Positions 1 to 7,939 are shown, counted from the first letter of the stretch. The stretch is DNA of 10,058 nucleotides from Larix sibirica (GCA_004151065.3 NWUY0300061837.1:27044-37101); one strand, 5' to 3'. Notes: generated by a model not told the origin, from the letters alone. Numbers and translations: made by a program.

Positions 1-395
1 CCAGCAATAATCGTCAAGTTGGTAATAATAGGTTTGGAGTTGAAAGTAAGCTCGCCGAGTGCATTTTTATACTGGCTAACAAGCTCCTCCTGTCCCCTAT
101 CTTGTGAAGAAGAATCATCCCTTTCCCTTTCATTGTCTCTGTCAACTCTGTCATCGTCGTGCTCGACAGAACCTCTGCTCCTTTTGCCCCCCTCTCGTTC
201 CCTTTCAATTTTCGGGAACCTCTCAAGCAACGGCATGCCCACTTGTGGTTGCCTCTCCAAAGATCGTTCTCCGTCCATAACACTGTGAAACCCCCAATGG
301 TCTTTTTCCCTCTCTACGTCGTCCCCAATTCGGGCCTTCTTGACAGTAAGCTCCCTCGACCTATCAATCAACCTTCCAGAGCTTTCTATCTCCAT
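1..395 (-). CDS. PCF11-like (PCFS4-type) cleavage and polyadenylation factor, N-terminal part, runs off the left edge
   Basis: Reading from an ATG at 393-395 gives 131 codons plus two bases with no stop. The product opens MEIESSGRLIDRSREL, continues through a charged, disordered Arg/Glu/Asp-rich stretch (about residues 20-100), then reaches QEELVSQYKNALGELTFNSK and PIITNLTIIAG (residues 102-131). Plant PCF11 homologues start MEMESSRR..DRSRE and carry the ELVSQYK..L.ELTFNSKPIIT block, which opens the CID (CTD-interacting domain). PCF11 proteins bind the phosphorylated C-terminal domain of RNA polymerase II in the nucleus and couple mRNA cleavage and polyadenylation to termination. The start is chosen because an in-frame TAG lies at 426-428, this is the first lasting in-frame ATG after it, and the context has G at -3 and +4. 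A second in-frame ATG at 276-278 would drop 39 conserved-looking codons. The CID is cut by the window edge, so no exon end is visible. Family recognition is from memory of plant homologues. Confidence 0.9.
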   Translation of the reverse strand, partial: MEIESSGRLIDRSRELTVKKARIGDDVEREKDHWGFHSVMDGERSLERQPQVGMPLLERFPKIEREREGGKRSRGSVEHDDDRVDRDNERERDDSSSQDRGQEELVSQYKNALGELTFNSKPIITNLTIIA

Positions 396-540
396 GTCTT
401 TCCCTATTCCCCTCCAGACTTTGACCTAGGTCATTTCACAGAGCCCCTTGAAATCCAAACCAATAGGGTTTTCTTTTATTTACCAGCGGCAGGTCACAAG
501 GTCGAAATGCATCTGACACTCTTCAGGGTTTTTTTGTAAC
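396..540 (-). promoter_or_regulatory. Probable 5' leader of the PCF11-like gene, with two short uORFs and a telo-box-like motif
   Basis: Upstream of the ATG, the minus strand carries an ATG at 510-512 that opens a 10-codon uORF ending in TAA at 480-482. A minimal uORF ATG-ACC-TAG lies at 426-434, in frame with the main start and closed before it. The octamer AAACCCTA (plus-strand TAGGGTTT, 464-471) matches the plant telo-box, a motif frequent near starts of housekeeping genes. The transcription start is not visible, so whether both uORFs lie in the mRNA is inferred from closeness. A plus-strand ORF over 159-539 overlaps this region and has no recognisable product; it is treated as a shadow. 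Confidence 0.45.
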
Positions 541-1690
541 AAAATAAAGGCTCTGGTATCCCAAATAAAGAACCCTTAGCAGGTGCACATGAGCTACAAA
601 TCCAAATTTAATACTTGAACCTTTGCTATTGTTAAACCGACTCGGAAATTTTCTGGTCCGGTTGTTTATTGAATGCCTTGCAAGACTCCTGAGAATCTTA
701 TTCAATATCAATAATAGCGACAAAATCCTTTTGAATAACTTTTGACAAGGTATGGACTAATTATTTCCCGTTTATTTTAGTTCAAGGAATTTCTTTGGTA
801 CAGGTAAATGCTGTGGACATTACTTGAAAACACCATTGAAATTTGGGAGGTGGCGAAATTGAATCCTCTGCCATCAATATAACTTGTGGGAGCTGCAAAT
901 TGAATAAACATAGAGCCAAAAAATAGTAGCCGTATTTCCAATGGGATCGGTTGTATGGAGTACGTGAATGCCCTTCCAAGATTTTATTTATCTTTGAGGT
1001 TGGGTTACTCACATGGCTGTCTAAAGGTACTTATTTCTTGTCAACCCATTAATCCGAGATTATAGCGCACAGACTCCGTAGGACAGGACGGTCCACTACA
1101 CACAGAACGCACAGACGAACCTGTACACGCATCCACCGAAACCCCCATGACAAATTATGAGGAGAAAATTATAACCGAAACATTGAAAAACTATGTAAAA
1201 TATATAAAAAATCGAATTGTAAGGCTAGACTAGTATGTCCGAAATGGACACAAGATGTCATGGAAATAATAAAAGGAAAGGAAATAACACTACTTGCATC
1301 GAGATCAAAGGACAAACATGTTGATGCCTAAAATGCCACGACGTTTGGATTTTGCAAAGTTTTGCAAAATTCGTCCCTCCATAAATTTTTGTCACCTTTC
1401 TCACAAAAATTGCAATAATTTCTTATGCTTTATTTGTACCTAAATGTGAGCTATTGTTGTGATATGGGGATTTCTATTTTTGAAAACAAATAAAAAGGAA
1501 ATGCAAATTAACCAAAGCACATGTATATGCCACCTATCGTGGGCACTGAATAACTACACGCATATGTTTTATTTTCAAGAGGATAAAAAGCCGCACTTTT
1601 GTTATTTCCGAGGAAATCAAAATGTACATACATCTCTAATAGCAGAGCTTGATCAGTTCATTCATACAAATCTATAACTGAGGACAAGAA
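541..1690. other. Unrecognised intergenic DNA upstream of the PCF11-like gene
   Basis: No coding region, RNA gene or known repeat was recognised on either strand. The short ORFs here, such as minus 782-1012 and plus 1459-1677, read like random low-complexity translations. A patch richer in C and G sits at about 1060-1150 in otherwise A+T-rich sequence. The part nearest 541 probably contains the promoter of the minus-strand PCF11-like gene, but I could not assign a TATA box or start site. The right end, about 1640-1768, may hold the 3' untranslated tail of the LINE; no clear poly(A) (plus-strand poly(T)) tract marks its end. Confidence 0.5.
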
Positions 1691-1768
1691 TCATACTATC
1701 CAAAAAAGCATCAACCAGGCTATACAAGCATAACAAAAACCATGTTAATCTATGTTGTCTAAAGTAGT

Positions 1769-2260
1769 CTAAAAAACATCATCTAGGAACCACATAGAGC
1801 CATTTTGAGTGTTTGTGCCTTCCACCCATTCTTCCCAGTATAAATCCCCAGCTTCTCCATCGAGTGCCAACTTTGATAAATAATCTACCACATCATTGTA
1901 TTCCCTGTAAATGTGATCTATAGATAGATCACAAAACCAATTCATCAAACTTTTGACTTTGTCACTCCAATGTTTTAGTTGGATAGCTTTCATCTGCAAG
2001 AGATCCTTTTCCTAATTAATGATAAGCAAAGAATCACCATAGATCCTGAAGGTACCCAAACCGCAACATATAGCCACTTTGAGAATGCCCCACAAGCCAA
2101 GAAGTTCAACCTTTGAGTTTGACCCTTGATATCCTTAAATATGAAATTTGTAGATGCAGCTCTCACCACAGTTTAAATGAAAACCAACTCCACATCTCTG
2201 ACATGTCTCCACACCATAAAAACATCCATAAGAAGAACCAGAGTTACCGATTTTCCAATT
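1769..2260 (-). pseudogene. LINE ORF2 fragment: C-terminal RNase H domain
   Basis: In the same frame as zf-RVT, the tail reads GCFYGVETCQRCGVGFHLN, then SNSKVELLGLWGILKVA, IYGDSLLIIN and HIYREYNDVVDYLSKLAL, ending WEEWVEG before a natural-looking stop at 1769. These match RNase H blocks FDGA....G.G.V, AEL..L...L..A, I.GDS..VI and H..RE.N..AD.LS..A. The Glu, the Asp of GDS and the last Asp are present. The first Asp, expected in FDG, reads Tyr (TAT, 2216-2218). Stops at 2135-2137 and 2012-2014 interrupt the domain. RNase H linked after RT is known in a subset of plant L1 LINEs; it removes RNA from the RNA-DNA hybrid during reverse transcription. Confidence 0.88.
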
Positions 2261-2399
2261 CAAATATCTAGCTATGTTTTTTATTCTTGGTAGAGGATTT
2301 CTATAGGTGTAAAAAAGCTTCCAAAAGCTTAAAAGAGCGAGTTTAACATTTGGAACAATGTTCTGAAAGATAGCTAAATTGCGTATCTTCCAAATGCAC

Positions 2400-2965
2400 C
2401 AAGCAGCAATACCAGGAGTGTTCTTTAAATTCGGATGCACCTGAGTCCACTTATATGCATAATCAAAACTAGAGACATGCCAATCATCGTTGACTTTGAG
2501 ATCATTACATATAATTTTCCAGAGCTTTTTTGAGAAACAACACTGAAAAAAGAGATGATCAACAGACTCATTTGCATTCCTAAACAAAATACAAAAGTTC
2601 GGACCCACTTTTCCTCTGCGCATAAGGTTTTCTCACGTCAATATTTTGTCATTGAATGACAACCACGTAAAACAATTTACTTTGAGCGGAATTTTCCAAC
2701 TCCACAGAGAACCAAACCACCAAATCATGTTTCCGACATAATGAGCTTCCACTATAGTATGGTATGTTGTGCTAGCAGTCACCTGGCCGGATATTTGATT
2801 TTTTGACCAAAGCAGTGTATCTTTTTCATTATATAGACGAATTCCATTCATATTTAACCAGTGAGTATATTGATTACATTCATATGCCCAACTACCAGCC
2901 AAGTCGAGATTAGATCACATAATCCAATAAGTGGGGTCAGCTATAAGAGGGTCAGATCTTTTAAA
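2400..2965 (-). pseudogene. LINE ORF2 fragment: zf-RVT (zinc-binding region in reverse transcriptase) domain
   Basis: The frame from about 2965 gives an ADPTYW stretch, LLWSKNQISGQVTASTTYHT, then WSWKIPLKVNCFTWLSFNDK and, after a TGA at 2633-2635, ENLMRRGKVGPNFCILF and ESVDHLFFQC. This is the layout of the zf-RVT domain found after plant LINE RTs: W..SG.F...S.Y, LW..KIP.K...F.W, and a C-x2-C...H-x4-C knuckle. Here the second knuckle Cys is Phe (TTT, 2582-2584). A second TGA lies at 2915-2917. Two stops and the lost Cys point to a dead copy. No separate start is expected, because the domain belongs to the single ORF2. Confidence 0.85.
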
Positions 2966-3675
2966 CTAGTTAAGTGTAATGAGCCCATACTCAAAGAATA
3001 AGGAACGCAACTTCCTGGAAATTTTGTAATTTGACTCAATCCCTAACATGTTATCGATACCCACAACCACCTCTTTACCATCACCCACTTGCCATGACAA
3101 AAACCTGCATATCCAAGGAAGAATCTTCAAAAAACCTTTCCAGACATAAGAAGCATTCTGGAAATTTCCAACTGGGTTTCTAAGCCAACTGATAGTATCC
3201 TTTTTTATATACTTTTCCTGCAGAATATTATACCAAATATTGTATCCCATGAGGCCACGCCAACAAATTTTCATTAACAATGCTGAATTACACCAAAATA
3301 TGTTTGATATTCCACCCACCCCACAGTTTTGGCAATGAAAGATCTTCCCATTTATCCAAGTGATAGCGTCCTCCCTCGTTTCCATACCACAAGAATCTTA
3401 ACATTAATATTTTTAAGATATGCAAAATCGAGGAAGAAATTTGAGCCATCAAATCCCAATATACAGAAAGACTGCTCAACATAGATTTCAATAAGATAAG
3501 TTTGCCACCCAAAGACAACAATTTCATACACCATGAATTAATTCTCTTTTCAGATGGGCCTAATCAACCATCTCCAATCATGTTTACCATAGCAGTTAGG
3601 TTTGATAATAAAACCTAAATATTTTACCCCATCTTCCAACTTAGAGCATTTCAAACGAAAAGATCTAGAAACTAT
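2966..3675 (-). pseudogene. LINE ORF2 fragment: RT C-terminal region
   Basis: After FIDD the frame slips near 3675, giving LKCSKLEDGVKYLGFII (about 3650-3600), then slips back near 3552 to INSWCMKLLSLGGKLILLKS and a WEDLSLPKLWGG motif (about 3330). A further slip near 3300 leads to NSALLMKICWRGL and an ILQEKY element. These match the plant LINE sequence YLG..., W....LS.GGR..LIKSVL..., W..LC.PK..GGLGI and N.ALL.K..WR. The final frame then runs to a TAG at 2966-2968. Three single-base slips in under 400 bp make this the most frameshifted part of the element. Confidence 0.85.
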
Positions 3676-4709
3676 TGGTCCAGTGAAGCCACTTCCAGGT
3701 TGGTAACAAATATGGACTTACTGTGACTTACTTGCATAGTACCCGATGCCTTACAAAAGAGATCAATTTGAGATGCAAATATCCACCATTCTTCTATAAT
3801 AGCTAGACCAAAAAGAATCACATCATCAATAAAAAGCAGATGTGAAATGGATAAAGACTTTGAGAAAGAAATACCTCAAATTTTGCCTTCTCTTCTAGCG
3901 TTGATGATCAATCTTCATAATCCTCCTATCACCAATAAAAATAGTAAAGGAGACAGGGGACAACCCTGACAGAGACCCCTGTAGCTTTTGAAGAAATCTA
4001 TTGGGTTTCCATTGATCAAGGCTGAAAAGTTCGTTGTACTAACACAGGCCATGATCCATTTTATAACTGATCAGGGAAGCCCAATCTTAATAAGAACAAA
4101 CTTGAGAAAATCCCAATTAACTTGATCATATGCTTTGACCAGATCAATCTTTAGGATCAAAGATTTTTGTTTTCTGACTTTGATTGAGTGCAACACTTCT
4201 TGTGTAATACCCAAAGTATCTAGAATTTTTCTGTTAACCAGGAAACCAAACTGTTCTCTCGACATACATTCAAAAAGATTTGGTTTGATTCTATTAGCGA
4301 TTACTTTAGTGCTTAATTTATAAACCAAATTTCAAAGGGAAATTGGCTTGAACTCATCAAATGATTTAGGTTTGTTGGATTTAGGGATGAGTGTCAAAAA
4401 GGTCGAGTTTAGTCCTCCCTCCATCCAGCCTTCAGTTCTTGAGAATTCGACCATTTGTAGTAAGTCTATACCCATTATATCAAAAAAATGCACAAAACGA
4501 TCAATAGTCCACCCGTCAGGCCCAGGGCTCTTGTCTCTTTTAAAGGATTTTAATACTTATTCAATCTCTTTTAAGCTGACAGGATTGTCAATGTTAGCAC
4601 CATCTTCCTCAGTAAATAAAGTAGAGTAGTGTTTAAGTACACTAAGTTGAGCATCAAAATTGGAAGACTTCGGGTCCTTAAAGAGGTTCTGGAAATGGTT
4701 ACACGCTAG
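3675..4709 (-). pseudogene. LINE ORF2 fragment: reverse transcriptase core
   Basis: One minus-strand frame, read through stops, gives KSPGPDGWTID near 4500, LNSTFLTLIPK near 4390, FKPISL..NLVYKLSTKVIANR near 4310, and motif A as LILKIDLVKAYDQVNW with the catalytic Asp codon at 4143-4145. It then gives [12 protein letters not shown] (QGCPLSP at 3948-3968) and the catalytic HLLFIDDVILFG box with both Asp codons at 3822-3827. All three catalytic aspartates are retained, and FIDD is an accepted variant of F/YADD. Stops at 4557, 4332 (TGA where LINEs usually have Cys in SLCN), 4071, 3915 and 3876 break the frame, so no RT could be made. The family and block order are established knowledge; the alignment was done by eye. 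Confidence 0.92.
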
Positions 4710-5075
4710 CTATTCCAATTTCTTTTTCTCACAAACTTCATTTCCCAAACTGTCTTCAATTGACCATATAGAATTTAAATTCCTCCGATGGGATGCATAG
4801 TTGTGAAAAAATTTTGTATTTGCATCACCCAAATCGACCCATAGAGCCCGTCTCTTTAACCTCCAGGTACTTTTTTCTATTTTCAGTAATTCATCAAGTC
4901 TAACTTGAAGAGTTTTCAAAGTAAGATGATCCTCATCTATAAAAAGACCATCCAAATTTAGAAGATGAAGTTGTTTGATTTGGGCTTTAATAGCATTTAA
5001 TTGTCGTTGGTTCTGATCTTTTTTTCCTTTTCCCAAAATGTTGTCTTATCCTTTAAACCTTTCAACTTGAAAATC
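4710..5075 (-). pseudogene. LINE ORF2 fragment: linker between endonuclease and reverse transcriptase
   Basis: The readable stretch from about 5036 to 4713 contains WRLKRRALWVDLGDANTKFF followed by HNYASHRRNLNSI. This corresponds to the highly typical plant LINE block W..RSR..WL..GD.NTKFFH..AS.RR..N.I, just ahead of RT. Upstream, at about 5045-5075, the peptide FKLKGLKDKTTFWEKEK appears in another frame and matches the KLK.LK...K.WN element that precedes this block; the shift falls in the A-rich run near 5020-5035. A TAA at 5046-5048 interrupts the main frame and a TAG at 4710-4712 ends the fragment. The reading frame then continues into RT. The stretch has no catalytic role of its own. Confidence 0.85.
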
Positions 5076-5141
5076 AATACTTGAACCGCACATGACCAGG
5101 AAGCACGAGGGAGACAACAGTTCAACTGAATGAGTCAGCTA

Positions 5142-5609
5142 TGTTATGGCGGAAGCTTAAGAAACAGAATGTGCAAGGCAGGAATACACTACACAGACAA
5201 AACACAAATGTACAATATGCAAGAATTCGAACTGATTTCTCTATTATTGAAAACCAGATAGATAAGATGTAAAGATAATGAATTGTATATTATAATAGTT
5301 ATACATGCTTATATAGAATGTGCTGAGATGCTTGGGTTCCTGGCTGTTATGTTCAGTTAAAAAAGAAGTTAGAACGGTTCGGTATTTCAACCGTTACAGT
5401 CATCTGCAAGACAGAGGGACAATCTATCGAAGTTTGACAGTTGCAAGTCACAAGTTGATGTTGTGCAAGTTGCAGGTCGACGTTGCATGTCGATGTCACG
5501 AAATTGTGAGGTCATTGAACGTGTCGAAATCGTGGAGTTGTCGAAGTTGGAACTCATCGAAGTTGTGTTGACATCGATGACTTGTCGCAGTAGGTGTCAG
5601 CATTCAACA
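5142..5609 (-). mobile_element. Probable copia-type LTR (solo or truncated)
   Basis: On the minus strand the segment starts TGTTGAATGCTGACACC (right end, near 5609) and could end CCGCCATAACA (left end, 5142), giving TGTT...AACA termini and about 468 bp, a usual LTR size. A TATATAAG box lies at 5308-5315 on the minus strand, about 290 bp from the start, leaving a plausible R-U5 of about 165 bp. No TGGTATCAGAGC-type primer-binding site follows the 3' end, no second LTR is in the window, and the flanks (ACAAT and AGCTA on the plus strand) show no target-site duplication. It is therefore either a solo LTR with decayed duplications or a broken element. A plus-strand ORF at 5320-5571 inside it is treated as a shadow. 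Confidence 0.5.
5308..5315 (-). promoter_or_regulatory. TATA box of the candidate LTR
   Basis: The minus-strand octamer TATATAAG, followed by GCATG, sits where the U3-R junction of an LTR would be. Its position relative to both proposed LTR ends is the main support. A random occurrence in A+T-rich DNA cannot be excluded. Confidence 0.4.
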
Positions 5610-6083
5610 ACAATTCCAACTGCAATATAGATCATCTTTTCTCTTTTGTAGAAGTAGGAACATAATTGCATTTAGTCATCGGACATTTTACTTTCTGCTA
5701 TACATTTGTTCATTTTGTCATATTGGTTAGAAGCTCTTTTCTTTTCCTAGTTAGCAATTTCATTTGCTCAAATAGTTTCTTTTCCATCAATTATTTTTGC
5801 ACTATGCCCAAACAAGTGTATATAGAATCTGATGTCTTTAAGTGAAATTTTCCACTATGTTCTTCCACGAGATTTTTTTTTCACTAAACTCTAGCATGAT
5901 GACAACCAATTTTTTTTATACAAAAAATAACATGATGTGGAGAGGGAAGAACTATTGGGAGGTTCCTAGTGAACATCCTAGGGTATGCTAATATGTTATT
6001 GCTTTCTCTTTTTGTTTTCCAACACTTCTTTCTTCTGTCTTCTTTGCCCACTATGGAATGACTAGCTTTCCTCTTTACACTCC
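5610..6083. other. Unrecognised A+T-rich intergenic DNA
   Basis: Between the candidate LTR and the short ORFs at 6084-6575 I see T-runs and pyrimidine-rich stretches, for example at about 6001-6050, but no coding region, RNA gene or repeat. In particular, no LINE endonuclease sequence resumes here on the minus strand, so the LTR does not simply split the LINE. Confidence 0.5.
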
Positions 6084-6284
6084 CTACCCATTTTCGAGGA
6101 TGGAAACGAGTACATGTACCTGCTTCATGTTTACATCCGGTCCTGTTGGTTTCATCGACTTGTTTAGTTGGGATAGATGTTGATGCTCAACATCGACATG
6201 CTTCCCAAGTAGTTGGAGCATGATGCCAAAGGAAGACCTACTATTTTTTTTGCAAGACAATTCCATAAGAGTTGTCATGTCCAA
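6084..6284 (-). other. Short unrecognised ORF, about 66 codons, possibly the end of a degraded protein
   Basis: The frame contains IELDMTTLMELSCKKN and MLQLLGKHVDVEHQHLSQLN and ends at a stop at 6084. It has no ATG at its 5' side, and the frame continues upstream with a KYVHDKH stretch. I looked for resemblance to the N-terminal domain of MULE-type transposases and found only a vague, unconvincing fit. It may be a fragment of the same unknown protein as the ORF at 6399-6575. Confidence 0.18.
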
Positions 6285-6398
6285 TTCAATGTGCTTGTCA
6301 TGTACATATTTTATTTCTCCATTTTCATCACCATATGACCCCTTCGATAGAGTTATACTATTGTGTCTTATGCGTCATCATGTTGTTGTTGAGACTTG

Positions 6399-6575
6399 TC
6401 ATCCTTCCATATGGGCATCATTATCTAAGGTAATCAATGTCATTTTCGTCAGGTCTTTGTATTGATCGCACTCATAAAGCCAAGCCCATTTGATCCTTTT
6501 AGTGGTCTGTTGAAGTTTTAGCAAGAACATGTTTTTTACGTCATGACAATTAAACTGTGTCAACTTTGTGTCCAT
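6399..6575 (-). other. Short unrecognised ORF, 58 codons
   Basis: An ATG at 6573-6575 opens a frame that closes with TGA at 6399-6401. The peptide begins MDTKLTQFNCHDVKNMF and contains IKWAWLYECDQYKDL; it is charged and rich in Lys and aromatic residues and looks more protein-like than most random frames here. I do not recognise it. Another minus-strand frame with protein-like composition follows at 6084-6284, so both could be remnants of one transposon-derived protein. This is inference only; no motif decides it. Confidence 0.2.
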
Positions 6576-6599
6576 TATATTTCCAAATGCATCCGTTCG

Positions 6600-7640
6600 T
6601 CATGGTCATTGATACGTCTAAACTCCAAAAGTTAAAACTATCTCCTTAAATATCTCCTTCATGCAAAAATGCCATTGAACTCCTTTTGAATAAATTACTC
6701 TCTGCCTTTTTATGACCCATTATTTCCTCATCCTAAATCTTTACCTCTTTTAAACCCCTTACATAAAAATCCCTTTCCCTTTTTCTTAAAATAATTTATT
6801 TTATTCTAAACTATTCCCCTAAGACTACCTCTTCCCCTTTGCTTATTCATTAAACCTCTTTCCCCATATATTTACCTCAAAATTAATGAAAATAATTAAT
6901 ACTACACTCCCTTAATTTACCCATTCATTTATCCCAAATCAAGAAAAGTCATAAAGTTAACCCATCCTCAAAACTTTAAAAATTCCATTTCATTATTCCT
7001 CATTTCCTTTTAATTTAATTTCCCTTTAACCTTTCCCATTTCCATATCCAAGTCGTTCCATTCCCCTTAAGTATTGTCTCAAAGTAAATTTTTAAAAAAA
7101 TATACTAAAATAATGTAACATGTCTTTTACCCAAATTCTTCATTGGCCACCTTATCCCACTTACTTTTTCACTTCTCCTCGTGTTCACATGAAGAACTCA
7201 TTATCCAAAAAATAATAATTACATTCATAAGTGTTTATATCTTAGAGTTTAGGGTAGACGATCATCTATGATCTTCTTAAATTGAAGAAAGATGAGACAA
7301 ATGTAGTGATTTTATGGACATAGTTCAAAATTAGAAATAAACAATTATAAAAAAATATATAAAAATAATTGGCAGTTATACATGGATAGCTAATACTAAC
7401 TCACCCATCTATAAAATTAAAGTATAAACAAAAAATATTACAACTAAACATAGAATGTTTAGTGACTGCCAATTAAATATTTACACTAATCTAAAAATTA
7501 TCTTACTCATTTAATTTCCATATAATTATTCCTAAATTCAAGTTCGACTTGTTAATACCATTAAGTCTTTTAAAACAGGAGAAATTTCGTATTATTCTTT
7601 AAAATAATTAAGGGGTGTTTTTTAATAATGTATGAAGTAT
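6600..7640. other. A+T-rich noncoding DNA with a strongly G-poor plus strand
   Basis: No gene was recognised. From 6721 to 7080 the plus strand has, by hand count, about 98 C and only 10 G, so the block is made of A, T and C runs such as CCCTTTCCCT and TTCCCC. No repeating unit is obvious. After about 7200 the C bias fades and the sequence becomes plain A+T-rich with T- and A-runs. Confidence 0.6.
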
Positions 7641-7837
7641 AGAATTCGCTAGTCCGTGCCAAACCTCATGAAGATGGAGAATTGGGAAGAGTTCCACGTA
7701 AATCAAAGATATGGTCTTATTCTTTTTAGGGTGGTGACAGGTCCATTTTACGTTAGCACAGAGTAGTTGTATAAGGGCTAATTATAAAGCTTAGGCAGGG
7801 GAACTCTTGTTAAAATGGTAATTTGGATTGTTCAAAT

Positions 7838-7914
7838 TGTAATTTTGGTGATTTAGGTAATTTTAAAGTTGGGTAATTAGTTTAAAAAAAACAATTTCAA
7901 TTACTAAAATTACA
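7838..7914. repeat. Imperfect short inverted repeat
   Basis: The arm TGTAATTTTGGTGATT (7838-7853) and the reverse complement of AATTACTAAAATTACA (7899-7914) differ at two of 16 positions, both G/A, which would be G-U pairs in RNA. The loop is about 45 bases. It could be part of a decayed MITE, but no target duplication was identified, and A+T-rich DNA yields such pairs by chance. Confidence 0.3.
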
Positions 7915-7939
7915 AAAATGAGAAAATAACATTTTTGAG

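Larger units (their letters stand above)
1769..5075 (-). mobile_element. Decayed, 5'-truncated plant L1-type LINE (non-LTR retrotransposon) with RNase H
   Basis: On the minus strand, fragments occur in the order expected for ORF2 of plant L1 LINEs: the linker between endonuclease and RT, RT, the RT C-terminal region, zf-RVT and RNase H. Most of the upstream half (5048 to 3672) stays in one frame despite stops, and most of the downstream half (3385 to 1769) stays in another, so this is one element and not a collage. In-frame stops lie at 5046, 4710, 4557, 4332, 4071, 3915, 3876, 2966, 2915, 2633, 2135 and 2012 (lowest coordinate of each). Frameshifts fall near 5035, 3675, 3552 and 3300. No endonuclease domain or ORF1 was found upstream, so the copy is truncated at the 5' side, as is usual for LINEs. 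Homology is visible to about 5075, possibly 5100. No target-site duplication or poly(A) tail was identified. The element can no longer encode an active enzyme. Confidence 0.9.

Noticed and set aside
14-283. 89-codon minus-strand ORF and an 89-codon plus-strand ORF over about the same bases
   Set aside because: Both are other frames of the PCF11-like exon; neither shows the conserved CID residues.
159-539. 126-codon plus-strand ORF
   Set aside because: It overlaps the minus-strand PCF11-like exon and its leader, has no recognisable domain, and its openness is explained by the codon bias of the true frame opposite it.
1480-1768. Poly(A) tail of the LINE
   Set aside because: Only short scattered T-runs occur on the plus strand; none marks a convincing 3' end, so the element boundary was left at the RNase H stop.
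4135-4629. Plus-strand ORFs inside the LINE
   Set aside because: They are antisense shadows of the RT core; the minus-strand frame carries all the RT motifs.
5100-5150. Primer-binding site expected after the candidate LTR
   Set aside because: The minus strand after CATAACA reads TAGCTGACTC, which does not resemble the initiator-Met-type TGGTATCAGAGC site, so a complete copia element was not called.
5320-5571. 83-codon plus-strand ORF, Cys/Ser/Arg-rich
   Set aside because: It lies within the candidate LTR on the opposite strand and reads like a chance translation of the TCGA/TTGCA-rich U3.
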